A DNA stretch of 64,000 nt from Lotus japonicus (Eukaryota; Streptophyta; Magnoliopsida; Fabales; Fabaceae): assembly GCF_012489685.1 (NCBI RefSeq), contig NC_080041.1, positions 96,471,090-96,535,089 on the forward strand, in the 5' to 3' direction. The notes beneath the pieces were generated by a model, which was not told the DNA's origin, did not search any database, and was given only the letters and a program-made list of their open reading frames with translations. The translations under genes and the position numbers were made by a program. Below are positions 1 through 12,439 of the stretch, piece by piece. Each line of letters opens with the position of its first letter. Position 1 is the first letter of the stretch.

Positions 1-265
1 TCTGTTCAAGCTCGTTAAAAATACATTCACTTCAATGATATAAGAGACCTGAATTGAAAAAAAAACCACATTCAAGTTGCCTTTGAATATGCACAGCCAG
101 CAATAGAAACACACATCTAGTCATTGGAAATTGGGAGAGAACACTTATTAGGAAACTTATCCTATAAAATAACATTCGATCATAATTGCAAATGTACATA
201 GACTACGTTACAAGACATATGAATATCTCAAAATTACAACACATACTCAAATCTTGTAGTAATAA

Positions 266-2383
266 TCAAGAGTTGCGAACAATGGCGGTGCGCATCATAT
301 CCTTAAACTCAGTGAAATCAACACGGCCGTCATGGTTTGTGTCAACTGAGACAATCATTTTCTGAACGTTATCGATCACGTTTCCTTCAACGAGCCCAAG
401 CTTCCCTAGCACCACTTGCAATTCACTTGCTGAAATGTAACCGTCGCCGTCCTCATCAAACACCTTGAAAGCTTCCCTGAGGTCTGATTCATCCCCTTTC
501 TCTTCTTCGACGAACCCAAAGAATGTGTCGCCTATGGATTCGTGCAATGCCATGAAGTCATCGTATGTGAGTCCCTCGTTGCCGGGTCTTATGTAGGATC
601 TGGTTAGAGTAATTTTCATGTCAATACATATATTTATGAATGTTTACAAAATTTGATTGACATGTCTAATTAAATGACATTCTTTCAAATTAATTTTATT
701 ACATATGAAACATATTGTAAATAACATGTACTAAATGTTAGTTGTAAAAAGATAGTTGATGTGTTGATCGATTTTTTATTAATATGGTCCACCTACTAGA
801 TATAATTGGTAGGAAATGGTCATTCTAGTCTCTTAAAGTATGACGTTAAATTTGAAAATGAAATTAACATTGTAATTTCTGAAAGATAAATGATAGTCAA
901 CTTAATCCTGAAAAATATAGCTACTAAAGATTTTTCATACCAGTTCAAAAAAAAAGATTTTTTATACGGTTAACTAATATGTGTCAATTTGAAAAAGAAA
1001 AAAAAACTAATATGTGTCACATTAATTAATTAAATTTAATTATTTTTTTCTCATTTATTTGAAGTAATTGACTGACAATGTAAAATACTATGATTTTACA
1101 TTTGATTGGTTGAGAATTTCTTACATTGTCTTTTCATGTACATTTTCTCTGAGTGGTGGGCTTAAAAGCCAATGTAGCTTTACTCAAATGTTAAAAGTGA
1201 TTTTGGATTCAAAGTTAATCTCTTAGACTCTGTTTGTTTGGGTGTATTTTGTATGGATGGAAGTTGGGAGGATGAAAAATGAGTGGAAAACAACGTTTAT
1301 ATATGTTTGGATGGCATGGAAAACGAAGGGGCAAGGAAAATGGATTGACTACAGTGGCTAAAAAGTTTTCAGCCCATGTGAGCGAGGAAAACTGAAAAAT
1401 GCTGTGCAATGATGTGATATTGTCCTTAAGTCCGTTTTTGTCTTTTGTGTTTTTTATATTATACCTTTATTTTATATATTTATATAAAAAGGTAATGCAG
1501 TAAACTTGTAAATACTACTCTCACTTTTCCTTTCATTCTTCCTTCTTTTTCTCTCAATCCAAACAACTTGAAAATCATTTCATTTTCCTTCTTTATTCTT
1601 TCCTTTTATATTCTTTCCACTTATATTTCTTCCACTCATTTTCACTTCTACATCTAAACAAAGCATTAAAGCTAAAGCAAACACACTACTAAATACTAAT
1701 CACTAAAAGATTAAAAAGTTAAATCAATTTTAGTACCTGAAATAAATTGAATGCTTCTTTATCTTTAATAATAAACATAATTATTTGAATCATTCAAGGA
1801 TTAAGTAATCGATCTCATATCCTATAGAAAGAAAAAAACAACTATTTACTCTATGTATAGTTAATAAAAAATTAAGATAATACAGAATAATGCTACTTGC
1901 TATGGAAGAATCTTCTATGGTCAAACTAATAATATTATTGGTAAGAAGAATAAAAATATACAAATTGTTCTTTTCATTAACTTAAACAACTTTTCTCTTG
2001 TTCAATAAAATTGTTTTGTTGTAAAAAAAAAACAACTTAAACATTACTCCAGTTACTATATATTGTTATGAATTTCACTTTTCCAGTTACCTTGGTAAGA
2101 AAATATGAATGCTCATGAAAATCACTATAGTATAAGCTTAGGCAATTAATTAATTAATTATAATAACTCACCTTATCATGGAGTCTATCTCAGCAACCTC
2201 AGCTTCCAACCCCAACAAATTCAGCGCCTGGCTTATTTCCTCAACGGTGATCATACAATCTCCATTTTTATCAAACATGTCAAAGATCCGCCGGAGCCTG
2301 AGTGAATTGAGACTAGGAGACCGGAGCCGGAACGAACGTGACGGCGATGTGAGAGTTATTTCCTCTTGCCCCATATGTACCAT
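266..2383 (-). CDS. Calmodulin-like EF-hand protein, CML42-type (2 exons)
   Basis: Calcium-sensor protein of 181 aa. Exon 1 is 2172..2383 and exon 2 is 266..599. The donor (AAG/GTGAG) and acceptor (CCAG/A) join in phase 2 to complete an Arg codon. Three EF-hand loops are visible: residues 38-49 (DKNGDCMITVEE), 119-130 (DEDGDGYISASE) and 157-168 (DTNHDGRVDFTE). The stretch RPGNEGLTYDDF (about residues 75-86) looks like a decayed fourth hand. The N-terminal SFRLRSPSLNSLRLRRIFD and the spacing resemble Arabidopsis CML42/CML43, and 181 aa is close to the ~190 aa I recall for CML42. Loop 1 has Cys at position 6, where Gly is usual, so its Ca2+ affinity may be reduced. A second Met follows three codons later; I kept the first ATG. 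The 1.57-kb intron carries repeat-like DNA. CML42-type genes are normally short, so the intron is worth confirming with RNA. Role inferred: Ca2+ signal relay in cytosol or nucleus. Confidence 0.88.
1222..1675. mobile_element. Degenerate MITE-like element in the CML intron
   Basis: Left edge CTCTGTTTGTTTGG and right edge (reverse complement) TGCTTTGTTTAGATGTA are imperfect terminal inverted repeats. The inner flanks match further: GAGTGGAAAA on the left, and CCACTCATTTTC on the right when reverse-complemented. No clear TSD. The superfamily is uncertain, possibly hAT. It lies wholly inside the CML intron. Confidence 0.35.
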
Positions 2384-2641
2384 GCCACAACCTTAACCCC
2401 AAACACGATCAACAAGCAGCTAGCTTATTCCGCTTTGCAAACGTGAAGTAGAATAAGCAGCGGCAGGGAAGATAAAGGATGATGGGAAATTGGAAAAATG
2501 GTGTGGAGGGTGTTTAGATTGTGGATTAATAGATCTGAGATTGATTGCAAAAGTGGAAAATTTTCTTAATTAACCAGTGTTTGTATCGTACCAATGGCTC
2601 TTAAGTTTTGTTTTCTTTCATTGATTGTTGTGTGTTGTGCT

Positions 2642-2649
2642 ATTTTATA
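2642..2649 (-). promoter_or_regulatory. Putative TATA box of the CML gene
   Basis: The minus strand reads TATAAAAT about 260 bp upstream of the CML start codon. This would give a 5' leader of roughly 220-230 nt. Only the motif and its position support it. Confidence 0.4.
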
Positions 2650-3219
2650 AGTGATGCTGCGTGTTTAGTGGCCTGCCAAAGGGGACTGCATATGCTATAT
2701 TTTATTATGGTCTGCGTTTGTCAATGACCGTTTCTCCAGTCAATACTTTTTCTCTTGTAGATTTGGCTCTTCCTCGTGAAGGGGTGTAATTTTCCTAAGG
2801 AAATTAAAAAGTCTAAGAATAGAAAAATTGATGTTCAAGACTTTTACATTTTGAATAAAATATAAATTCTGAAGTTTAAAAGTTTGTCAGTACTAATGGT
2901 GGTTAGTTCAAGTATATTATATAATTGAATTTGCTTAAGTAAAGACTTGAGTTCGAGTACTATAGATGAAAAAGTCTTCATTATGAGAATTACCTTTATT
3001 ATGATGTCGATGTTTTCGCCTCGAAGTAGAGCATGACAAGGAATTAGTTGTACTAAAAAAAAAATTAATTGTAAGTTTAAACTCTCACTTGTCTCATTGA
3101 GATGAAGTACATGTAAATCTTTTGTCAATGGTTATTAAAGCTGATAGTTTTCTTTATTTCGGTATTTTTATCCATCACATTCACTAGAGTGTTTACACTT
3201 AATTTTATATCATTTTTTA

Positions 3220-3583
3220 GAGTATCTCCAATGGTAGTATCTAATGTTAAATAGATACTCATATGAGTATCTATTACTATTGTAATACATATTCAATTCC
3301 AACATGACAAAGATGAGTATGTGGGAATAGATATTCTACACTAGACTTGAAAAATGAGATTGTATTTATTACAACCACTTACAATGAATATAATTAGATT
3401 AAAATGAAGATAGATAATAAAATATACAAATGTGATGTTGATGGTGAGATTCACTATAGAAACTTTTAAGAGTTGTTGGGTTGGAGTAAAAAGTTAGTAA
3501 AATAGTGTAGATGATGTGATATTATGGGAAATTGTAAAAAATGAGTGTAGATATTTTAGTGAGTATGATGGATGTAGATGCTC
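3220..3583. mobile_element. Tourist-like MITE (PIF/Harbinger), TTA target duplication
   Basis: Starts GAGTATCTCCAATGG and ends GGATGTAGATGCTC, which are imperfect inverted termini. It is flanked on both sides by TTA (3217-3219 and 3584-3586), the 3-bp duplication expected of PIF/Harbinger MITEs. At 364 bp and AT-rich, it has no coding capacity. Confidence 0.7.
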
Positions 3584-3586
3584 TTA

Positions 3587-3680
3587 CAATTTCTCATAGT
3601 GCCACATCATCTAAATCACTTTACTAATTTTATACTCCAACTCAACAACACTTAAAAGTTTTTATAGTAGATCTCACAAT
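3587..3680. repeat. Inverted partial copy of the adjacent Tourist-like MITE
   Basis: The reverse complement of this stretch matches about 3447-3537 inside the neighbouring MITE, including TTTTAAG, GTTG(G/A)GTTGGAGTA and GATGATGTG. By eye identity is about 85%. Together the two arms could fold into a ~90-bp hairpin with a ~50-bp loop. Confidence 0.6.
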
Positions 3681-4394
3681 CAATAACAAACTATTTTATA
3701 ATAATAGTAATAACTTTTTTGTTTTTTGTGCACAATTTGAAGAGACATAGTGTCTCCTGTAGACACTAATTTTTACAACATAGAAATTTCATTTGCTCTA
3801 ATAGTGTGAGACACTCATCTCCTTAGATCTTTTTACTCCAAAGAAATTTTATTTATTACCTCGAGAAAAGATAGAGAAAGGAACTTAATCACATACGGAA
3901 TCATTATGGTGTTGCTAATTAAAAAGGGGTGGGGGGACCAGCAATATTTTTGGTTTATACCCGAAATTGTAAACTAATCATTTGAGGTTCAGATATCACA
4001 TTTTGTTATCTGCGTGGATAAGTATTTTCTTACAATTTTTTTATGCCTACTATTTAGAAATCAAATTTTAAACTACACCTTCTTAATTGTTGGTACTTTT
4101 GAAAATGTTCACTATATATAGCTAGTGGGTTCTATTATTAATCAGCAATATATGACTTTGAAAGTCTCCTCTTTGTAGATCAAACGAAAAGATTGAGCTA
4201 GCTTCAATTAATGGGTCATTGACTTGGAACGTGCGTGAAGCATCGACTTATTCTAGATTCAAGTCATCTGATGAGCTTTCGTCCTTCATGTGCCAACTTT
4301 GAATTGCATTTATGTCATTTAAACTTCTTTTTGTAAGGGGGAAATTCTGGACTCTGGAGTGGGACTGGGATTTGGGAGATGAGAATAATAAATG

Positions 4395-5358
4395 GGGACG
4401 GGAAAATTTATTATGGACCATTTTTTAGTGGTGTAAAGTTGCACCACCTCCTTTTGACCCACAATAGCAAGTTTAAAAAAAAAACTTATTTTCTTAATTT
4501 TTAATTAATTATCTAAACCTGGTTTACCAAAAATAAAAATAAAGTAATCCCTAAATTAATTCACTCATCTTCATCATCATCTTCTTCAACCCCATATCTA
4601 CCAAAAAAAAAATCTTCTTCAACCCCACGACCTTTCCGCCATAGAGATTTAGGAGATGCTTCAGCTTCCGAATCAAACCCAACATGAATTAACCTAAAAA
4701 GAAACAGCACCCAAGTTCATTTTTTTCTTCACAGCGCATAAAGAAATCAGCCACACCAAGCTTGTACAAAATTCCTCTCCACTCCTCATGGCTTATCATT
4801 TTTCCTTTTTTTTCTTCTCCGCTTTTCTTCGCAGCTTCGTGATTTTTAACATGCTACTCTTGTTGTTAATGCTGTTCGAGATGAAAACTGAGTGGTATTG
4901 AATATGTTTTTATCATGAAAGTATAAATTTTGAAGATTTGTGTTTGTTGCCTGTGTTTTTGGATCTAGAGTTTGGTGATAGAATCACTACTGTGCCAGAG
5001 GTTTGTATGGGTAAATGGAGTAAAGGGAAATCCAGATCTGGAGATGGAAGATTGTGTTGAAGGGAGGTTGTATTTTTGGATCTGTGTTGAAGATGGTGTT
5101 GTTAGATCTTGTGGCTTGGGAAGTGGTGGTTGGGGTGGATGATGAGAGGATGAGATTGTGAAAGGTTGAAGATGATCCACTTAGATTTAATCATATTAAT
5201 TATGGTTTTATTCACTAATTATATTAATTTTTGTGATTAATAAATATGTATTTTTATTTTTATTTTTATTTTTAAACCGGGAAACCTGCACTAGCAGGTC
5301 AAAAAGGGGGTGGTGCAACCATTGACCAGAAAAAATTGGTCCATGTTAAACGCGCCCT
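4395..5358. mobile_element. Unclassified non-autonomous DNA transposon with long TIRs
   Basis: ATGGACCATTTTTTAG near 4413 returns inverted as ATGGACCAATTTTTTC near 5344. The similarity continues inward through TTGCACCACC(T/C)CCTTTTGACC and into the A-rich part, giving TIRs of about 100 bp. The exact outer ends and TSD are uncertain: AATAAATGG and GATAAATGT flank it, a 7/9 match that would suit a Mutator-type insertion. No transposase is seen inside. Confidence 0.55.
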
Positions 5359-5383
5359 GATAAATGTTGGTTATTTAAATATA

Positions 5384-6788
5384 GGCTTAATACATCAGAA
5401 GACCCCTGTAATTGTAAGGGGAATCAAATTCAGGGCCTATAAAATTTTTGCATCAAATTGGATCCCTGGAAATTTTTTTTTAATTCAATTAAGGCAAAAG
5501 TATGCCAGCCTTCGATTTTATCCCAGTCATCAATTCCACGTGGCTTTTATTATTATTTTTTAATTAGAAAAATAATAAAAAATTATTTTTAATTCCAACT
5601 CAATTAAATAATCAGAAAAAAAAATTTAAAAACTTAATAAATAACCTAATCTAATAATTCTTAACTAAACAAACTAATAATCTAACTAATAAACTAATCT
5701 AATAATCTAATCTAATAATCCCTATAACCAATCTCAATCTTCCCCCAAATTAAACCCTAACTAAAGAGAGATTAAGAACACAGAGAAGTCTCCCCCTCTC
5801 TCCTAGCCGGCGGCCACCATCATCACCATAACCACCATCTCCATTTTCCCTCTGAATCACACCAGCACTGGTCCTTTTCTTCCTAATCACCTTTCTCGTT
5901 CCTCTGTTTCTCATGTCCTCAAAGCAACCCATCTATGTTGGAATCAAAGAAGGAATTCTGAGCTAGACTAAACCCAGAACCCACCCACCTCCACGCCACC
6001 CAGAACCTACCACCACCATCAACCAGAAACTCAAAAACCACCCACCACCATCACCAACCTCTTCACGCCACCCCAAACCCAGAACCCATCACCCAGAACC
6101 CACCACTATCCCTCAGATCCATTGAATCACAAGAAGAGGAACAATGTTGCTTCCAAGCAGCGCTCCCTGAGGGTTTCAAGATCATCGGAACAGTACGAAT
6201 CAGAGAGAGGAAGAGCGTGATGGGGGCGAGAGAAAAGGACGACGAACCCAGCAAACCCATTCACCACCGCAAGCCACCACAAGCCTAGGACGACCACATA
6301 TGATTTAGAGAGAGGGAGATGAGGGGCGGTGGTGACAAGGAAGCAGCGGTGGAGCGCGACCCACACAGAGGGTTTGCAGGGTTGGGGGTGGGGGGTTGGG
6401 GGTTGGGGTTTCGTTTGGGTTGTGTTGGGCTGGGTTGGGTTGGGGGTGGGGTGAGGTTGAGGGTGGGTATGGTGGGAGAGAAGGGAGGAAGATGAGAACT
6501 GAGAAGTTCAATTAGAATGATGAATAATTAATTAAATATTTTTTGAATAATTAAAAAATGAGTTGGAATTAAAAAATTAACTTTTAGAAATTTTCAATTA
6601 AAAAATAATTCCAAATGCCACGCGGAAAAGCTGAGTAGGCTAAAATTGAAGCCACTTCAGCATCAGACGCACTTTGTCCTTAATTGAATTAAAAAAAAAA
6701 CTCCAGGGACCCAATTTGATGCAAAAATTTTCTAGGCCCTGGATTTGATTCTCTTTACAATTACAGGGGCCTTCTGATGTATTAAGCC
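5384..6788. mobile_element. Non-autonomous Mutator-like element (MULE), perfect 9-bp TSD
   Basis: The element of 1405 bp begins GGCTTAATACATCAGAAG and ends with the exact inverse. The TIRs run for at least 120 bp at roughly 90% identity by eye (for example AGGGCCTA, TTTTTGCATCAAATTGG and TTCAATTAAGG on both sides). The flanking 9-mers are identical: TTAAATATA at 5375-5383 and 6789-6797. Long TIRs plus a 9-bp TSD define Mutator-type insertions. The interior (about 5750-6500) is C/G-biased and holds CCACCAT-rich tracts on one strand, with small open frames on both strands that match nothing I recognise. No transposase. It may carry a captured gene fragment, but that is unproven. Confidence 0.85.
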
Positions 6789-7049
6789 TTAAATATATGT
6801 CGACATGTTATTTTATAATTTAGTACTCCGAAATATAACCACACTTGAAAAGAATTTCATAATTTGGGATTTAGATTCTCTCATGTGTTATTCTCACATG
6901 ATCATAACATGTGAAGATCTGAGTTTTTAATTAAAAAAGTAATTAAAGTCTACATTTTTCACACGACATGCTTATTAAAAACTGAAAATTAAAGAAATTT
7001 ATCACATTATATAAAATTTTAACACGTCATCTTTTTCCTAATTTTTTTA

Positions 7050-7234
7050 AGAGAAAAAGTTTGATGCACCGACGGTGTAAAGTTTTTTTACACCATCAAC
7101 CAATCAGATTTCAAGGATGTGAGAAAATCTCTCTTTTTGTTTAATTTCATTAATTGACATGACACATCCTTGAAATCTGATTGGTTGACGGCGTAAAAAA
7201 ACTTTACACCGTCGGTGCATCAAAATTAAACTCT
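7050..7234. mobile_element. Foldback MITE (~185 bp palindrome)
   Basis: The left arm TTGATGCACCGACGGTGTAA, then AACCAATCAGATTTCAAGG, is repeated almost perfectly in inverse at 7160-7222. The arms are about 65 bp around a ~50-bp loop. Such GCACCGACGG palindromes are, as I recall, frequent in legume genomes. TSD not clear. Confidence 0.75.
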
Positions 7235-8276
7235 TTTTTTAAAGCAAAAGTTTTATTGATTGAAAAATGTGTTGTGAACAAATCCTACCGACAAAGTATA
7301 AAGTACAACGCCAACAACGAAAAATAACCTAAGAAAAACCGCAAATGTGCAAATCCACATACAACATCGAAAGACACCACATGAAGCACAACGCCCTAAT
7401 TTGGACGTACGAAGGAGCCTATAAAGCGTGATAAGAGAGACAAATTGTCATAACTTTAGGTGTGATAGAACTTCATGACCAACTCCAACAGCAACAACCC
7501 CCAGAGGACCACACGCACACTATGATTTGGAAAGACCAACATCTCATATACAATGAGATCAGAGCAAGAGTCATTGCCATCATAACACAAAACAATGCAG
7601 TTGGTTAATCTTGTCACAAATACTGGGTGTGCGAGAGACATAGAGGAAACTCAAGGCACAAAACGAGGCGTAAGCAACTGCAAGGGTGGTTACAACACAC
7701 AAACTGAGATAACGACGATTCGATGATTCCAAATTGTCCAACGTCCTCCATCCTACTCCACTTCTTGTTTGTATCCACAAGTGATTAAAATAGAAAAATT
7801 ACAGCACGATTTTGAAACAACAATCACGGGTATTTAAATGAAAGGCAAAGAGAAGGTAAAATCAAAGAAAGAAGCACAATGAATTTGGACGACAACGGGG
7901 TGTGGTCTAGCGTTGAGTGCGGCAACTGTCAGAAAAGGAGAGGCGCAACTCCTTAATATTAAAATAAATGGTTTCTAATATAGAGGTGAAGGGTCAAGAC
8001 AACGCTGCCATTCTATTTCGTGTGTGCCCTAAACATAAAGGGTCAGCCATGAGGGGCCATGGAGAAATATATTCCTGAGACTAATATTCTTGAGAGTCTG
8101 ATTATTTGGAATATTATTCATGTGTAAGACATAAATGTGTGTTTGGTTATGATTTAGGATTCCTAAGAATATTTTAAAATTTTATTTAATTTAAAAGTTC
8201 AAAAATTCAAAATGATAAAAAAAGTATGATGAAATTTGTGAGTAGTGGGAAGTTACATTCACTTCCTCATAGCCAT
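7235..8276. other. Non-coding stretch, no gene recognised
   Basis: Short open frames here have no family signature. The start (TTTTATTGATTG) looks like the antisense 3' end of a processed transcript. Coverage here is probably repeat-derived sequence. Confidence 0.4.
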
Positions 8277-8334
8277 GGGAATGCAAGATTCCCAACCCAT
8301 TTAATGGGAATGCAAGATTCCCAACCCATTTAAT
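8277..8334. repeat. Two perfect 29-bp tandem copies
   Basis: The unit GGGAATGCAAGATTCCCAAC + CCATTTAAT occurs twice without change (8277-8305 and 8306-8334). The unit contains the short palindrome GGGAATGCAAGATTCCC. Confidence 0.9.
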
Positions 8335-8752
8335 TTCATGGGAATCAAATGACGGAAGTTATGTAATTCCTAAGAATATAATTCCCTACATCCATATTCT
8401 CGAGGATGTATTTCCCAACCTTGTACCAAATGTCCCTTTAAAGATGTTAAAATTACCTACATTCGCAGTTACCTACAGATAAAAAGTCATTATGGGTAAG
8501 ATTATCCGCATCCACATATTTATTTAATGGATATTTTCATTATCCATATATTAATGAGGAGTGCAGATATTGAGGTATGGTATCAATGGATACCTACTCA
8601 ATATATAACTACTAAAATACAACAAATAAAGTTGCATATAGTTTAGCTAGGTTTGAAATCAAGTTTACTATTTCCAATTTTATTGCCGCTAAAGGCAATA
8701 TTTATTGCGGGCAAAATTGAGTTTTGGATATACTTTCGTACTAGTTTAGAAC

Positions 8753-9338
8753 TAGAGATGGATGTAGGTCAGGCCGTCGACATGGGCCTAACCTACATCA
8801 AGCTCATGCCAGTCTAGGACACATTATTAAATAGATAAGACCAATACTTTTTTAAAAGCCTATTTAATTAAAAATGTCAGTTTGAGCCACACAAAAAGCC
8901 TTACAAGCCTAACAGACCAGCCCTTTTTTCATTAGATTTTTATTATAAATATTTTAAAATTATATACTTGTTGAACTATTTATATGTTTAAACTTTAAAT
9001 ATGTGAGACTATATAATGATTTAACTATATAAACCTCTTGGACCATATAATCATATTATTGTATTTTAACTCATTAGTTTATAAGTTTGTTCACATGCTC
9101 ACAAGTAAAATTTTCACCCTACTTGAATGTATTAGAATGAAACAGACTTTTAAATAGGCTATCAGGTCAGACTAGGCTTCTAACTAGATCAGGCTCAGGC
9201 CTATAAAAAGCCTTTTAACAGGCTACAGGTCAGGCTCATGCCTTAAATATTTTAAGCAGACTCGACCTATTTAAGCAAAGTCTAGTAAAGCCCAGCCTAC
9301 TTCCACTAGAATTCAGGCTTGGCCTTTCTCTACCCTTA
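8753..9338. mobile_element. Degenerate hAT-like non-autonomous element
   Basis: Starts TAGAGATGG and ends CTCTACCCTTA. The interior repeats AGGTCAGGC / GCCTGACC-type motifs in both orientations near the ends, as in the better preserved hAT element at 25236. No convincing 8-bp TSD remains, so the class is an inference. Confidence 0.45.
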
Positions 9339-9812
9339 GACTTACACAACATTTATATGAACTATTTTCCCAATATCTCTTGTCAATTTAGAATTTTAAC
9401 ACTTCTAATTATCAATGCTTCAATCCAAATAACTCTTGTGTGAAGGATAGTATTAGAGATAAAACCATTCACATGCCATCAACTAACAATTAAGTTTTAG
9501 CAAAGATAGTGTGCAGGTAAAGATCAATTGCACCTTTGTTATCAAACGAATGAAAGTTCAAAGTGCAATTAGCTATAGATTTATTTTTTTTTTGGTTAAA
9601 AATTAGCTAAGATTAAAGCGCAAGGAAATAAGAACAACTTATTTATCGGCATATATACATGAATTGACAGATAATACATCGGGAAAACCATATATTTTTA
9701 TGGTAAAACGAACTGATAATTGAAATAAAAATTTGACTTTATTAAATTCTGATGATAAAAACCAAATTATTAGAACATGTACTTAATTTCAAAGTTGAGT
9801 TGAAATCAAGCT

Positions 9813-10853
9813 TTAAGAGTAAATCATGAAATTGGCAATATTGAAGTTGTTTGGAATTCTAACATAATCCAATTTATGATCTTTTTGGCTATAGTGGAGC
9901 AATGCTTGCGCCATCAGGACCTCCCCATTCTCAAACATCCACGTAAGAAACCGCATGGTAAAGCAAACTTTTTGAAGATTGTCACCACAAATGGAGAGCA
10001 CTTTAGTCCAAGAGCCATTGACTCCGAACTCATGGGTTTTCATGTCCTCATCAGAAACACATAGGCACTCACTCAAAATCCCCAGATTTAAATAACGCAT
10101 ATAGCCAGAGACACACATATATATAAGGCAGTGATATTTCTACCGGCTTCTCAATATTATTTAAATCAAATGAGAAAATTTTGTCATCGGAGCACGGGTT
10201 ATTATTACTAGAGGCTAACCAGTTAAGACTCCCATTCATATGAACACCTAGGCGAACTCTAACATGATTGATATGAAGAAGGCGTGGGTGAAAGCTAGTT
10301 TCTCTCCAATTGGTATCACCCATGCTAAAAACTTTTATTTTCTGGTTAAGTCTCCGATGATCTGGGATTACTAGCTCCTTATAAGTGTCACTTACATGAT
10401 CATAGCCAAACCCATAAAAGTCATTGATGTCGTTGTGGCTACGGACGCCGGCACAATCCACAAAAGTAACTTTAGGAGACTTGTGAGACATTGACCTTCG
10501 TGGGATTCAAGAAACAGAATGAAGATTCTTTTTTAGAATCGTAAGAATAAGTTTCAAGCAAGCAGACCAACCCATTGCAGGTATGATACGGTGATTGCTT
10601 TCCAACGTGCATATCAAATCAGATTCATCCGTATTGGTGAGGAAGGATTTCACAGGAACAGATGAGACGTTGAAGGGTGGGAAATTTGATATGGAGAGCA
10701 AGCGCGGGACGTTGGCAGCAGAGCGTCGACGAAGGGTGTCAGAGATGAGATAGGTCCATGACTTGCACACCAACCCGAGAGAATCTCTGGGATGAGATGT
10801 TTGTTATGCTTGGGATGCATGGTGTGGCGATGAATTAAAGTAGCAGTTTCCAT
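9813..10853 (-). pseudogene. F-box/FBA-type protein pseudogene
   Basis: Translation from 10853 gives an N-terminus containing HLIPEILS, the beginning of an F-box. The sequence then jumps frame into VCKSWTYLISDTLRRR, the end of an F-box, so roughly 30-40 bp of the F-box core are missing. Downstream segments in shifting frames carry the F-box-associated (FBA) domain: 10491-10069 includes YGFGYDHVSDTYKELVI and LNWLAS, and 10118-9813 includes FLTWMFENGEVLM. These match the plant 'F-box and associated interaction domain' family (At3g23880-like, normally ~350-400 aa, an SCF substrate adaptor). At least three frame breaks and the loss of the F-box core make a functional product unlikely. F-box families in plants commonly contain such relics. 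Confidence 0.75.
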
Positions 10854-10859
10854 GTTTAT

Positions 10860-12439
10860 GAATTTATGTAAATAAGCTATTAATAGTTTATACAGATTAT
10901 CAATTTATATTTATAAGCTAATCAAAATAATTTAATATTATATAAACTAGAAAAAGTACTCATTCAAGAGAGAAACCTCAATTTATGATAATACAGTGCT
11001 TTTTAACACCAATTTAACATATAGGAATTTATAATTGATTTGTATTTTATCACCCTTATGTTAACTTATATTAATTGACATGAGTTGTTCTATCTTGCAA
11101 GCATATCAGATTCGAGTCTATGTGAAGGTTCACTACCCGGCTCGATAAAAAAATTGAAAGTATGTGTGAAAATAGGCCCAGGTTAGGCTTTCCATAACCC
11201 AAACCTAATATAGAATGTAATTTTGTGGCCCGAACATGATCTGTGATCAGTTATGGGCCAGCTTTTAAGGTTATAGGTCTAACCTAGCCCACTAGCTTGT
11301 TTAAGGGATTAATTAACATACCAGTTTTGTGAATTTGCAACAAATTACACAACAGTATCTTATCTTTTTGTGGTTACACTATTGCAATGGAAATTACACA
11401 ATAGTATCTTCTCTACTAGTTTTTATTTATTTATTTGGACCTTCTCAGTCTTCTCCTCTGGCTATAAAGCATGAGCTTAGTCTCATAGTTTGTAGGGCTG
11501 ATAAAGGGGGACTCAGTAAATCAAGTTACACCTACTACCGCCCGGAATGGTTTTTTCGCCTCTAATCGACTATTGGTGGACCCCGCGTTATTTGGAGGCT
11601 CATCTGGTAGCATGTATGGGCCGCATCTTGATCTTCCCCCACAGAGATGAGTCGTCGTTATCTGTCGGAAACTTGAGCGTGAGCCTCTCTATTGATATTC
11701 AAGCATCAAATACATTCAGTAAGGGTTGGTCTAAGATTGCATTGTATGAGGTTGTGCATCCACTACAAGAGTCAGTTGGGCCTCATAATAGCAAATGGGA
11801 GCGATATGCAGAACTCCTCCAGGCACAGTTGCAGGTTAAAGGTGATGGGGCAAATGCCCCCACATAAATTCCAAAAAATAGGCTAATAGTATGGTAAAAT
11901 AATAGGATACTACATTACTACTGTATATTTGCCCCACACTATATAAAATGCCCCCACTATCATATCCATTAGGTAATACACTCTTTTACTTTCATTAATT
12001 TCCATTTGATAGTATCCATTGAATCACTCATATTCTTCTCTAACAATACAACACCATGTCCATCACTTCAGCCCTCTTCCATTTTTCTCATCCAGTATCA
12101 CCCCTTCTTATTCCTTTTGAAATTTGTCTCATGTATCTAAATGCACCCATAAACTAAAACAAAGGCCAAAAAACTAAAACAAAGGCCAAAGAACTGCTCT
12201 TTCAAGTTCCTAACTCTTGCTTTTTTTTTTTGGGTCACACAGTTCCTAACCCTTGTTAATGACTATAAGTTATTAAGTTAACATCAAAAGCATAAACATT
12301 CATTCACACAATGTGAGAGATAAGAAGAGACGGTGGAGAAATGAGAGATATGATAAATAATGTGATAGGAAAAGAAGAGAAAGATATGAAAAGAAATTGA
12401 GTCAAAATGAAATGAAAAAGAAAATGATGGGTTTTCTTT
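10860..12439. other. Intergenic, no gene recognised
   Basis: Open frames at 11329-11565 and 11547-11867 show no recognisable domain. At 11160-11300 there are AGGCCCAGGTTAGGCTT-like words reminiscent of hAT termini. A 20-bp unit (ACTAAAACAAAGGCCAAA..) is tandemly doubled at about 12153-12192. Confidence 0.4.

Noticed and set aside
6063..6511. Overlapping short frames inside the first MULE
   Set aside because: All are low-complexity Pro/Leu/Ser readings of one C-rich tract in several frames; none can be preferred.
11547..11867. 106-codon frame in the 10.9-12.4 kb interval
   Set aside because: No recognised domain, no splice or promoter support, biased to no codon pattern I can defend.
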